The position numbers and the translations under genes are program-made. Of a stretch of 64,000 bases of DNA, positions 48,527-56,728 are shown piece by piece; positions within the stretch are counted from its first letter, which is position 1, and each line of letters starts with the position of its first letter. Source of the stretch: JBFIHF01 sp964411125 (GTDB taxonomy: Bacteria; Myxococcota_A; Bradymonadia; Bradymonadales; Bradymonadaceae); NCBI GenBank assembly GCA_964411125.1, contig CAYPJU010000013.1:31654-95653 (forward strand). The letters run 5' to 3'. The notes under the pieces are model-generated. The model was not told the origin of the DNA. It ran no database searches and saw only the letters and a list, made by a program, of their open reading frames with translations.

Positions 48527-51316
48527 TCACTCTTCGGGCATCACCATCAATTCGCCGTCGTTCACGTCGACGTACACCTTGTCGCCACGCGTCGCTTCGC
48601 CGGTCAGGATCAGTTTCGCGACGGCCCCCTCTACGAGACGTTCGATGGTCTGGCGCATCGGGCGGGCACCGAGCTCGGGGTCGAATCCCCCGTTCTCGAC
48701 GAGGAACTGAACCACCGCGTCGCTGAACACGAGCTCGATGTCACTCTCTTCGCTGAGACGTCGTGCCGATTGGCTGAGCTGAAGAGCCGCGATACGGGCG
48801 ACCTCGCTCCGGCTGAGACGGTGGAAGACGAGCCGTTCGTCGATGCGGTTCCAGAGTTCGGGCGGGAAGTGCGACCGCGCGGACTCGAGAACACACTCCT
48901 CCGCGGCGGCAGATCGCCCTTCGGTGTCGACGCCGAAGCCGATTCGGCCGCTCGATGCACGCTCCTCGAACGCCTTCGCCCCGAGATTGGAGGTCATCAC
49001 TACCACGCAGTTCGAGAAATCGACCTTGCGCCCCCGCCCGTCCGTCAGCTTCCCTTCGTCGAGAAGTTGAAGGAGGACGTTGAGAACATCGGGGTGGGCT
49101 TTCTCGATCTCGTCGAACAACACGATCTGGTAAGGACGTCGTCGGACCGCCTCGGTGAGCTGCCCGCCGCGTTCGAACCCGACGTAGCCCGGAGGGGCCC
49201 CGATCAGACGGCTCACCGAGTGGGCCTCCATGAACTCGGACATGTCGAATCGGACGATGGCGTCGCGGTCGTAGAAGAGGAAATCGGCGAGGACCTTCAC
49301 CAGCTCGGTCTTGCCAACCCCCGTCGGCCCAAGGAAGAGAAGACTTCCGATCGGCCGGCCGCTTCTGAACCCGGCGTAGTTTCGCCGGATGACTTCGCAG
49401 ACCGAATGCACGACCCGCGAATGACCGATGACCCCCTGGGAGAGCACCTCGTCCATCGCCAGAAACCGCTCGCGCTCCGACTCGGAGAGCCGCTGCGCGG
49501 GAATCCCGGCGAGCTCGGCGACGATGTCGGCGATCTGGTCTCGTCCGACGTCGGTGAGTCCGATGCGAGCAGCGCGGGACCCGGCCAGGTCGAGGATGCC
49601 GATCGCCTTGTCCGGAAGCCGGCGTTCGTGGATGAACCGATGGGAAAGTCGCACGGCGGAGGCGAGCGCATCTTCGTCGTATGCGACGCCGTGATGCTCC
49701 TCGTAGTACGGACGCACACCGCGAACGATCTCGGCGGCGACGTCGACCTCGGGCTCTTCGACGAAAACGACGTCGAACCGCCGCTCGAACGCGGGGTCGG
49801 CCTCGACGAACTTTCGAAACTCGTCTGCGGTCGTCGCTCCGATACACGGAAACTCACCGCGCGCCAGGGCAGTCTTCAACTCTCCGGACGCGTCGGCACC
49901 GTCGCCGCCACCTCCCGCGTTCATCCAGGTGTGGACCTCGTCGAGGAACACGATGACGTCGCCTCCCGCGCGGGCGACCTCGTCCTTGATCGCGGTGAGA
50001 CGCTCGGCGAATGCGCCGCGCAGCTGGGTGCCTCCGAGGAGTCGCCCGATTTCGAGTTCGATGATCGCGCGCTTGCCAATCCTGTTGTCGAGCCGCGCCA
50101 GGCGAACGAACTCGTTGGCGAGCCCTTCGACGATCGCCGTCTTTCCAACGCCGGCCTCCCCGACCAGGATCGGATTGTTGGAACGACGTTTCCCGATGAT
50201 GTCGATGAGCTGCATCACCTCACGCTCGCGACCGATGACGCCGTCGATCTGTCCGAGGGCCGCGTCCACCGTGAGGTTGCGGCCGAACTTGGAGAGGTGC
50301 GGGTACGCCTTCTCGTCGAGACGGTAGGCGTCCGCCAGCTCCTGGTCTTCCAACTTCCTCGAGACGGGCGGCTCGGTCGAGCGGGCGACGTCGATGGGAG
50401 CGGCGGGTTCGGGCGCCTGGTCTTCATCTTCCTCGAAGGCCGCGCGATCGGCGGTCACATCCGATTTCTGCCGCCGGCGACGTTCGCGGATCACCTGCTG
50501 CCGGCGTTTGAAGAGGCTCTCCGCGAGCTTCTTCGCGGTACGCCGAGCCTCGTCGAGCGCCTCGTCCGGCGCCTCGTCGACCTCGTCCGCTTCCGGTTCC
50601 ATCGGGCCGGTCGGCGGCTCTTCGTCAAACTCGGGAGGCGCGGGAGGCGCGGTCGCCACCGGCCGTCGGCGTGCCACGCCCGGTCGGAACGTCTCCGCCG
50701 TTTCGGTGGGGGTGGGTTCACCATCGATACCTCGCGGACGTTCCAGCGTCGTCGTCTCCGACCGCGAGTACCCGCTGCCGACTTCGATGCCGAGGCTCGG
50801 GTGGAAGCCAATCGGGCTCGGCGCGTGCTCGCGCGACGGGACTTGCCGGGCGACCACCGGAGACGCCACGCGGACCTGAGCCGGACCGCCGTGAGTGAAA
50901 CGACGCGGCAGCGAGCGAGAACCCGTCGCGTAGCTCATCACGGCAGTGCGCACCACACTCACGTCGACACCCGTATCTTCGAGCAACCGATACGCCTGGC
51001 TCGAGCTCTCACGAACGAGAGCCGCCAGCAGGTGGAGACTGTTGACCGACTCCGCGCCCGAACCGACGGCGATTCGCGCGCTGCGCTGCTCGACGCGTTC
51101 CAGCACCGCGGATTCTTCCTCCGGATACGAACGCAACGCTTCCAGCAACGCATCGACCGTGATGCTTCGGTCGGTGAGAAACACGGCTGCACGGTTCGGA
51201 ACGGTGAAGAGCGCAAGTAACAAATGCGCCGTCGAGGAACGTCTCCCCGACTTCCGTCCAATGTCTCTGGCCTGGGTGTAGATCGCGACGAGTTCGCGAC
51301 TTTGAGGTAACGACAT
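48527..51316 (-). CDS. ClpA/ClpC-type AAA+ ATPase with long linker
   Basis: The 929-residue Hsp100 protein begins with a Clp N-domain (two repeats, about residues 1-145). A disordered Pro/Glu/Arg-rich linker of about 180 residues follows. AAA domain 1 has GEAGVGKTAIVEGLA and VIVFLDEVHTWMNAGG (about 420-515); AAA domain 2 has FLGPTGVGKTELVKVLA, SRLIGAPPGYVGFERGG and IVLFDEIEKAHPDVLN (about 655-740). Between the two AAA domains there is no ClpB-type coiled middle domain or UVR motif. RIGFG after SNLGAKAFEER resembles the ClpP-binding loop, so ClpP partnership is possible. GGGAG lies 6 nt before the ATG. No clpP is nearby. Confidence 0.9.
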   Translation of the reverse strand: MSLPQSRELVAIYTQARDIGRKSGRRSSTAHLLLALFTVPNRAAVFLTDRSITVDALLEALRSYPEEESAVLERVEQRSARIAVGSGAESVNSLHLLAALVRESSSQAYRLLEDTGVDVSVVRTAVMSYATGSRSLPRRFTHGGPAQVRVASPVVARQVPSREHAPSPIGFHPSLGIEVGSGYSRSETTTLERPRGIDGEPTPTETAETFRPGVARRRPVATAPPAPPEFDEEPPTGPMEPEADEVDEAPDEALDEARRTAKKLAESLFKRRQQVIRERRRRQKSDVTADRAAFEEDEDQAPEPAAPIDVARSTEPPVSRKLEDQELADAYRLDEKAYPHLSKFGRNLTVDAALGQIDGVIGREREVMQLIDIIGKRRSNNPILVGEAGVGKTAIVEGLANEFVRLARLDNRIGKRAIIELEIGRLLGGTQLRGAFAERLTAIKDEVARAGGDVIVFLDEVHTWMNAGGGGDGADASGELKTALARGEFPCIGATTADEFRKFVEADPAFERRFDVVFVEEPEVDVAAEIVRGVRPYYEEHHGVAYDEDALASAVRLSHRFIHERRLPDKAIGILDLAGSRAARIGLTDVGRDQIADIVAELAGIPAQRLSESERERFLAMDEVLSQGVIGHSRVVHSVCEVIRRNYAGFRSGRPIGSLLFLGPTGVGKTELVKVLADFLFYDRDAIVRFDMSEFMEAHSVSRLIGAPPGYVGFERGGQLTEAVRRRPYQIVLFDEIEKAHPDVLNVLLQLLDEGKLTDGRGRKVDFSNCVVVMTSNLGAKAFEERASSGRIGFGVDTEGRSAAAEECVLESARSHFPPELWNRIDERLVFHRLSRSEVARIAALQLSQSARRLSEESDIELVFSDAVVQFLVENGGFDPELGARPMRQTIERLVEGAVAKLILTGEATRGDKVYVDVNDGELMVMPEE

Positions 51317-51392
51317 CCTTGTCTCCCTTCTCGGACTCCTGCTCGATTCCCGATGGGGCCCGTTTCCCTATCGAGGTGGGCGGAGCGTCTTT

Positions 51393-51412
51393 CGAAACCA
51401 TCCGTGGTTTCG
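51393..51412. repeat. 8-bp perfect inverted repeat upstream of clp
   Basis: CGAAACCA (51393-51400), loop TCCG, TGGTTTCG (51405-51412), about 77 bp before the clp start. It could be an operator or a leader hairpin. Confidence 0.5.
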
Positions 51413-51445
51413 CCGGCTTCTCATCAGGCTACGAGAACAGTCCTG

Positions 51446-51474
51446 TTGTCGCTTTGCGTGAAATGAGGTATTGC
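51446..51474 (+). promoter_or_regulatory. Candidate promoter of ridA
   Basis: TTGTCG (51446-51451), 17 bp, TATTGC (51469-51474), the same -10 and spacing as before rplC. It implies a leader of about 120 nt before the GTG at 51603. Confidence 0.35.
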
Positions 51475-51602
51475 CGTGTCTCGAAAGTAACACACCTGAT
51501 CTGCGCAGGGAAGCGTTCTTTGATTTCGAGCCAGGGCCCCAATCGGCGGCGAATCGCCGCGATCGAGCCCTCCCCTCCTTCGCTCTCGCGGAAAGAAATT
51601 TC

Positions 51603-52340
51603 GTGCCTGATTCGCATCCGAACAAGAAGTTCATCATCGACACCGACCAGGCTCCCCGTGCCATCGGACCCCACTCCCAGGCGGTCGGATACGGCGGTCT
51701 CCTCTTCGTCTCAGGACAACTCCCCACCAACCCCGACACCGGGGAGGTGAGCCAGGGGGGGATCGAGACACAGACACGACGCTGCATGGACAACCTGCAG
51801 GCCGTCTTGATGGCCGCGGGGCTCGACTTCAGCCACGTGCTCAAGACGTCCCTCTACCTGCGGAACATGAACGACCTCCAGCTCGCCACGGACGTCTACG
51901 GCCTCTACTTCGATCACGCGCCACCCGCGCGTACAGTCCTCGAAGTGAGCCGCCTCCCACGCGACGTTCTCGTCTGCGTCGAGGCAATCGCCGCCGCGCC
52001 CACCGACTACGAAGCACGCATCGAGGGCGACGACGAGGACAACGCCCACCCGGGGCCCGACGAGTGGGAAGCGAAGCACAAGGAAGAGGCGAGCGCGGCG
52101 CTCGAGGAAGCGACGCCACCGGCTACACCGAACGACGCCGACCCTCCCGAGCTCCCCGAGGAAGACCTGGAGGATGAGGACGTCGAACTGGAAGACGATG
52201 CGCTGGAGCAAGCCGAGCCCCCTGGCCCTCCCGGCACCCTCCCTGCGACCCCTACGGCCCAACGCCCACTCTCCGGGGTCAAGATCCCGAAGCTCAAGCC
52301 TCCCATGCCCGACTCCAAAGTCGGCGACGAACAGGACTGA
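51603..52340 (+). CDS. ridA: RidA family protein with acidic proline-rich C-terminal extension
   Basis: RidA proteins hydrolyse reactive enamine/imine products of PLP enzymes. The first about 130 of 245 residues are a complete RidA domain: APRAIGPHSQAVGYGGLLFVSGQLP, then QTRRCMDNLQAVLMAAG and HAPPARTVLEVSRLPRDVLVCVEAIAA, which includes the Arg that binds the carboxylate (ARTVLEV) and the catalytic-site Glu. The remaining about 110 residues are low-complexity, rich in Glu, Asp and Pro, and do not belong to the family. GTG at 51603 with a purine-rich site is used; a longer in-frame upstream ATG has no homology. It is divergent from the clp gene. Confidence 0.88.
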   Translation: MPDSHPNKKFIIDTDQAPRAIGPHSQAVGYGGLLFVSGQLPTNPDTGEVSQGGIETQTRRCMDNLQAVLMAAGLDFSHVLKTSLYLRNMNDLQLATDVYGLYFDHAPPARTVLEVSRLPRDVLVCVEAIAAAPTDYEARIEGDDEDNAHPGPDEWEAKHKEEASAALEEATPPATPNDADPPELPEEDLEDEDVELEDDALEQAEPPGPPGTLPATPTAQRPLSGVKIPKLKPPMPDSKVGDEQD

Positions 52341-52374
52341 CCCCGCGGCGGCATGGGTTCTCCCGGCGGCTCCG

Positions 52375-53058
52375 CTACGGCTGGAACGTCGTGTCCGGGT
52401 TCGGAGCCAGGGACTCCAGGATCGCCTCCCGAAGCGCCAGTCGCTCTTCCACGCAAGTATCTCCGGGCCGCCGCACTTCGATCAACACGCGGTACAGCTC
52501 GTCCTCGTGCGGCGCGGCGAGGGTGAGAGTCGTAACGTAGGTCGGATCGATCGCCTCCGATTCGAACACCTTCACCATCTCGCCGTCGAAGTCGATCGTC
52601 GCCGCCTCGACCCCTCCCAGAATCGTCTGCGTGGACTCGAAAGCCTCCTGGCTCTCGATGTCGCCCCCGCGAAAGAGTTCGTACGACACGAACACGTAGT
52701 CGTTGTTGTTGTCGTTGCTGGCAAAGTCGGGGTGGCGAATGTGGAAGCTGTCTGCGCTCTCGGTCGAAAAGTCTGCAAACTCCCAACCGACGGGGTGCGC
52801 CCACTCGACCAACGGAAGATCGTTGTCGTCGAAGAGCTCGGTCTCGACGCCCCGGGCAAAGGCGCACTGGTCCGTCGCGTCTGGATTGTTGCCCGGCGTT
52901 CCGTTGTTCGAGCCGCCGTTGTTCGAATCGCCGTTGTTCGACGCCCCTCCGTTGTTCGTCGCCCCCCCGTTGTTCGTCTCGCCGTTGTCGGATCCCCCGT
53001 CGCCGCAGCCCAGCGCCAGCACGGCCCCCATCGTCATCGCCATCGTCGTTCGCATCAT
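52375..53058 (-). CDS. NNG-repeat lipoprotein of unknown function
   Basis: The 227-residue product has a lipoprotein signal with VLALGC (about residues 13-18), then an Asn-Asn-Gly-rich repeat tether (about 20-58; units such as TNNGGATNNGGASNNGD). The rest (about 62-227) is a globular beta-rich domain with VSYELFRGGDIESQEAF and GGVEAATIDFDGEMVKVFE, no obvious active site, and one Cys near each end. It is the second lipoprotein in the window with an Asn-Gly tether. It overlaps the upstream gene by ATGATG and is the last gene of the four-gene NamZ operon. Confidence 0.82.
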   Translation of the reverse strand: MMRTTMAMTMGAVLALGCGDGGSDNGETNNGGATNNGGASNNGDSNNGGSNNGTPGNNPDATDQCAFARGVETELFDDNDLPLVEWAHPVGWEFADFSTESADSFHIRHPDFASNDNNNDYVFVSYELFRGGDIESQEAFESTQTILGGVEAATIDFDGEMVKVFESEAIDPTYVTTLTLAAPHEDELYRVLIEVRRPGDTCVEERLALREAILESLAPNPDTTFQP

Positions 53059-53831
53059 TGGTGACTTCCCTCGTCATCGTGGTCGTTGGAGACGAGCCCA
53101 CGTGCTCGTCTCGTGAGCACTTCGTAAATCTCCAGAAGCTCGGGACGGTTCGCCAGAGCCGCACGGTGCAGCTCGACGACCGCGTCGTCCCCGCGCGCGA
53201 CCGGTCCCGTCAGGGCATCCCGCGCGGGCATGCTGGCGAGGTTGTCGATGGTGGAACGCGCCAGCGGCAACAGCATCGACTCGGCCTCGCCCTGCGTCAT
53301 TCCGGCCCCCCGAGCCATCTCCATCGCCGCGTCGAGCAGCGCGACGACCAACCCGGCCGACGCGACAGCCGCAGCATGGTAGAGAGGCTTTCCGTGGGGA
53401 GCAATTTTCGCCGGTTCGACCCCGATGGCGCCGAGCCACTGTCTCGCCCATTCCACCACCACCTCGTCCCCTTCGACGCTCCACGCCGCGCGGCCGAGCA
53501 TTTCTACAGCATCGCAGGGCTCGGCGATGGCGAGGAGCGGATGGACCGAGCCGATCGCCCGCGTCACCCCCGCATCCCGCAGCAGCGTGCTAGGCAGGCT
53601 GCCGGAGCAGTGCACGACGAACCGAGCACGGTTCAAGAAATCGATGCGCTCGGCCGCGACCGAAGCGATGTCGTCGTCCCCTACGGTCAGAAAGACCGCG
53701 CCTCCGTCGGCCAGCGTCGCTTCGGGGTGCTCCCCTCGCGCCACCGTGGTCGCTTCGATACCGAGACGCTCCGCCAGCAGCGCCAGCGTTCGCCCGACCC
53801 GACCGGGGCCAATGATCACCCAGTGGGTCAT
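53055..53831 (-). CDS. Rossmann-like protein with DUF2520 domain
   Basis: The 258-residue protein has an N-terminal NAD(P)-type Rossmann site, WVIIGPGRVGRTLALLAER (about residues 4-22), FLTVGDDDIASVAAERI, and a helical C-terminal half of the DUF2520/6-phosphogluconate-dehydrogenase-like type: LYHAAAVASAGLVVALLDAA (about 157-176) and ALTGPVARGDDAVVELH (about 216-232). Related proteins have been described as putative oxidoreductases, without a fixed substrate. The start at 53831 overlaps the namZ-like stop by ATGA. Its operon place between NamZ and a lipoprotein may hint at a role in cell-wall or amino-sugar metabolism, but that is an inference. Confidence 0.82.
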   Translation of the reverse strand: MTHWVIIGPGRVGRTLALLAERLGIEATTVARGEHPEATLADGGAVFLTVGDDDIASVAAERIDFLNRARFVVHCSGSLPSTLLRDAGVTRAIGSVHPLLAIAEPCDAVEMLGRAAWSVEGDEVVVEWARQWLGAIGVEPAKIAPHGKPLYHAAAVASAGLVVALLDAAMEMARGAGMTQGEAESMLLPLARSTIDNLASMPARDALTGPVARGDDAVVELHRAALANRPELLEIYEVLTRRARGLVSNDHDDEGSHQ

Positions 53832-55009
53832 TCGTAGATGAGGCATTCCCGGCGTCGTTCGTCGAACTCCCGACGCGCGTCGCCCCACGTCGTCGCGAGC
53901 TCTATCGGATCCTCGCCGTCCTCGAGGCCCTTGCGGAGGATCGGGTCGCCGAGAAGCAGGTCGATCGCGAGCCGATCGGCGACGAATTCGTAGGCTTCTT
54001 CGCGCCAGCGGAACTCTTCCGGGTTGAGCTCGAGCAGCGCCGAAAGGAGACAGTACGAAAACTTCAGCGACTCGAAGATTTCGCGGTTGGTCACGTGAAC
54101 CTGCAGCCCGAGGCAGGTCTCGTTCGCGTGCTTCTGAAACTTCGGACGGAACGAGGCCTGACGGAAGGTGCATCCGTCGAGGCCGAACGCCGTCATCTTC
54201 GCGTGGAGCGCGACGGAATCGACCCAGGGGGCGCCGAAGAGCTCGAACGGACGCGTGGTGCCACGAGCTTCGCTGGCGTTGGTGCCTTCGAGCAGGCACT
54301 GTCCCGGGTAGACGATCGCCGTGTCGAGGGTCGGCATGTTCGGCGACGGCATCACCCACGGAAGTCCCGTGTCGTCGAAGAACATCGCCCGTCGCCATCC
54401 CCGCATCCGCACGACCTCGAGGTCGCAGCTCCAGCCGCAGAATCTGTCGAAGAATCGGGCGGCTTCACCGCTCGTCATCGCGTGGCGCACGGCGATCGGT
54501 TGCATTCCGACGAAGCTCCGATATTCGTCGAGGACGACGTTCCCCTCCACCACGTCGCCGCCGATGGGGTTGGGGCGGTCGAGGACCCAGACGGGAATCC
54601 CCGCCTCCCCGCAAGCCTGCATCGTGAGGCCGATCGTGTAGATGTAAGTGTAGTAGCGTGCGCCGATGTCCTGGATGTCGGCGAGCATCACGTCGATCCC
54701 CTGGAGCTCCTCGACGGTCGGCCGCAGGCTTTCGTAGGTGTGACCGTAGAGGCTGACCGTCGGGATACCCGTGATCGGGTCGAACGACTCGTCGACCGCC
54801 TCCATGTCCTGGGCCTCACCGCGGACGCCGTGCTCGGGCCCGAAGAGACGCACGATGTCGACCTCGGCGGCTCGTAACGCATCGACGGCGTGGACGAGAT
54901 CGGTGGTGACGCTCGTCGGATTCACGAGCAGGCCGACGCGCGAACCGCGCAGCCGTCCGAGAAGCTCGCTCGAACCGAGGAGCACGTCGAGTCCGGTGAG
55001 TACCGTCAT
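53828..55009 (-). CDS. namZ: NamZ-like exo-beta-N-acetylmuramidase (DUF1343)
   Basis: NamZ releases MurNAc from the non-reducing end of peptidoglycan fragments, feeding cell-wall recycling. The 393-residue protein has the family motifs VGLLVNPTSVTTDL, RLFGPEHGVRGEAQ (about residues 54-67), MLADIQDIGARYYTYIYT (about 107-124), WVLDRPNPIGG (142-152) and LLEGTNASEARGTTRPFELF (about 236-255). Several characterised relatives are secreted; no signal peptide is present here, so this one appears cytoplasmic. It overlaps the DUF2520 gene by ATGA and follows the sensor-like gene by 3 bp, which makes it part of a four-gene operon. Confidence 0.87.
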   Translation of the reverse strand: MTVLTGLDVLLGSSELLGRLRGSRVGLLVNPTSVTTDLVHAVDALRAAEVDIVRLFGPEHGVRGEAQDMEAVDESFDPITGIPTVSLYGHTYESLRPTVEELQGIDVMLADIQDIGARYYTYIYTIGLTMQACGEAGIPVWVLDRPNPIGGDVVEGNVVLDEYRSFVGMQPIAVRHAMTSGEAARFFDRFCGWSCDLEVVRMRGWRRAMFFDDTGLPWVMPSPNMPTLDTAIVYPGQCLLEGTNASEARGTTRPFELFGAPWVDSVALHAKMTAFGLDGCTFRQASFRPKFQKHANETCLGLQVHVTNREIFESLKFSYCLLSALLELNPEEFRWREEAYEFVADRLAIDLLLGDPILRKGLEDGEDPIELATTWGDARREFDERRRECLIYE

Positions 55010-55012
55010 GGT

Positions 55013-56428
55013 TCAGCCTTCGCCGTCTTTCTTGGGAGGGGGAGCCGAAAGTGCCGAGAGGTCCACGCCCTGGACCTTGCCCGGTTTCTGGTTCGCGGTC
55101 TGGTTTGCGCCGGGCATCATGTCGCCCCATCCGCCGCCCGTCTGCTCGTCGTCCGGCATCGGCTTGCCCTGCAAGTAGGCGCTCATGAGGTTGAGGTTGT
55201 TCGCGAGCCCCGTCTGCAGGTCGTGCCCGTCCAGCGCTTCGAAGTGGTAGTCCTTGTTCCCCGCGATGACCTCTTGCATGCCGGTCTCCAGTTCTTCGAT
55301 CGGCTTCATGTAGCGCACCAGGATGAAGAAGAGGACCATCAGGCCGGCGAGCAGGATGAGGACGCCGACGATGGCGAGGTTGACGCGGAGCGACCGCAAG
55401 GGGGCGAGCCAGTCACTGACCCGGGTCAGCGCGACGACCCCGACCCCGTCCCCTTGCAATCGTCGGGTGGTCGCGAGGTAGGTCGTGTCGCTCAGCGTGA
55501 TCTCGTGCACGGCGTCCTGGTCGACGTCGTCACTCAGTACCCCCGCGCCCGACAACGCGCTCGTCGCTGCCTGCTGGACGGTCGCGTCCAGCGTCGAAGC
55601 GACGACCGTCTCCCCCTTGAAGATCGCGATCTCCGGAGCCGAATCGAGGTACGAATCGGAGCCCAGCGCCTTGGCGCCGGCTTCCGTGAGGGTCGATCCT
55701 GCCGCCGCGAGGCGAGCCTTGGCGGCGAGGCCGTCGTTGACCATGTTGCCGACGACGATGACCCCCGCGGGCTCTTCCGCCTCGGTTCGTCTAACGGGCG
55801 CGATCGCAACACGGTAGAGGCGCTTCTCTTCGGCGGGCTTGAAGGACCACATCCAGTAGTCGAGGCGCGCCGGGGCGCCCGAGGCGACCTTGCGAACGTC
55901 GGGGAACTGCTCACCGACGTCGGAGCCGAACCAACTGTAGAGGTCCTTCCCCAGCGCAGCGACGCCGATCGCCTCGTTGTCGAGCACCATCACCATGTCG
56001 GGTTCGAGCGGCGCCGCGGCGACGAGGCCCGCAGCGGCCCCCTGTGCCTTCGCGAGCTCTTCGAGTTTGTACTTCTGTGCGGTGAGTTTTTCGTGAGCGT
56101 CGAGATGGCGTTGGCCCGCGAAGTCTCCGGCGGGCTTCGCCTCGCCTCCCTCCGTCTCCCCTTCCCCTTCCTCCACCGCCTGGTTGACGAACTCGCCCTT
56201 GAGCGACCGGTAGAGCCGGTCGCCACCCGCACGATAAGTGGCCTTGGCCATCAGCGCTCCGTCGCGGAGCTCGGTCATCGACTCGGCGGCGTTCGCGGAT
56301 CGACGCAACGCCTGTTCGGCGTCGTCGCGGATCGCATCTCCGACGGCGACGTGGACGATCAGCAGCGCGAGGCCGAGAAACAGTGCGACAAAGACGAAAT
56401 ATACCGCCGTGATTTTTACACGCAGCAT
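55013..56428 (-). CDS. Sensor-like membrane protein with periplasmic domain and HAMP-like region, no output domain
   Basis: The 471-residue protein has an N-terminal membrane helix (about residues 6-28, VYFVFVALFLGLALLIVHVAV), a periplasmic ligand-type domain (about 30-320) of dCache/double-PAS character, a second membrane helix (about 345-367) and a short cytoplasmic part (about 370-471) that starts like a HAMP domain (RYMKPIEELETGMQEVIAGN) and then is Pro/Gly-rich. No kinase, cyclase or methyl-accepting domain follows. It may act through a partner protein. AGGAG lies 7 nt before the ATG at 56428. It is the first gene of the NamZ operon and has a good candidate promoter. Confidence 0.78.
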   Translation of the reverse strand: MLRVKITAVYFVFVALFLGLALLIVHVAVGDAIRDDAEQALRRSANAAESMTELRDGALMAKATYRAGGDRLYRSLKGEFVNQAVEEGEGETEGGEAKPAGDFAGQRHLDAHEKLTAQKYKLEELAKAQGAAAGLVAAAPLEPDMVMVLDNEAIGVAALGKDLYSWFGSDVGEQFPDVRKVASGAPARLDYWMWSFKPAEEKRLYRVAIAPVRRTEAEEPAGVIVVGNMVNDGLAAKARLAAAGSTLTEAGAKALGSDSYLDSAPEIAIFKGETVVASTLDATVQQAATSALSGAGVLSDDVDQDAVHEITLSDTTYLATTRRLQGDGVGVVALTRVSDWLAPLRSLRVNLAIVGVLILLAGLMVLFFILVRYMKPIEELETGMQEVIAGNKDYHFEALDGHDLQTGLANNLNLMSAYLQGKPMPDDEQTGGGWGDMMPGANQTANQKPGKVQGVDLSALSAPPPKKDGEG

Positions 56429-56456
56429 GGGGACACTCCTGACGGGAATTGCGGGG

Positions 56457-56485
56457 ATAGTAAACGCCGAAGTGTGGCAACTCAA
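56457..56485 (-). promoter_or_regulatory. Candidate promoter of the sensor-NamZ operon
   Basis: On the minus strand, TTGAGT (56480-56485), 17 bp, TACTAT (56457-56462). Initiation near 56450 gives a leader of about 22 nt containing the AGGAG site. Confidence 0.55.
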
Positions 56486-56606
56486 GGCGTTAAGCGACGG
56501 ATCCGGCGGGGGCGACGATCGCGCCTCGCCCTCCCGTTCGTCGTCGCCCGTTCGGCCGTTTCGGTACACGCGGCAACGTAGGCCCATCTGCGCGTGCGAA
56601 AAGCGG

Positions 56607-56635
56607 TTGCCGACTGGATCACGATTTTCTAATCT
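56607..56635 (+). promoter_or_regulatory. Candidate promoter of the zinc-finger ParA gene
   Basis: TTGCCG (56607-56612), 17 bp, TAATCT (56630-56635). Initiation near 56642 gives a leader of about 87 nt. Confidence 0.3.
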
Positions 56636-56728
56636 CCAGATCGTCGCGCATGGATGAGGTGGTCTTCACCTCGAGCGCGCCGACCACCCACGGCGGTCGG
56701 AGCCAACCTCAGTCACCGAGGAGACAGG

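Larger units (their letters stand above)
56429..56728. other. 300-bp intergenic region between divergent sensor and ParA genes
   Basis: This holds two divergent candidate promoters (56457-56485 minus, 56607-56635 plus). I saw no open reading frame with coding character, RNA gene or repeat in the middle. Confidence 0.6.

Noticed and set aside
48770..51220. 816-codon plus-strand frame antisense to the Clp ATPase
   Set aside because: It is the frame that mirrors the GC-rich third positions of clp, which has unmistakable AAA motifs. No independent evidence was seen.
51340..51360. CCCCAT near the clp start, considered as a heat-shock (sigma-32) -10
   Set aside because: No CTTGAA-like -35 at the right spacing was found.
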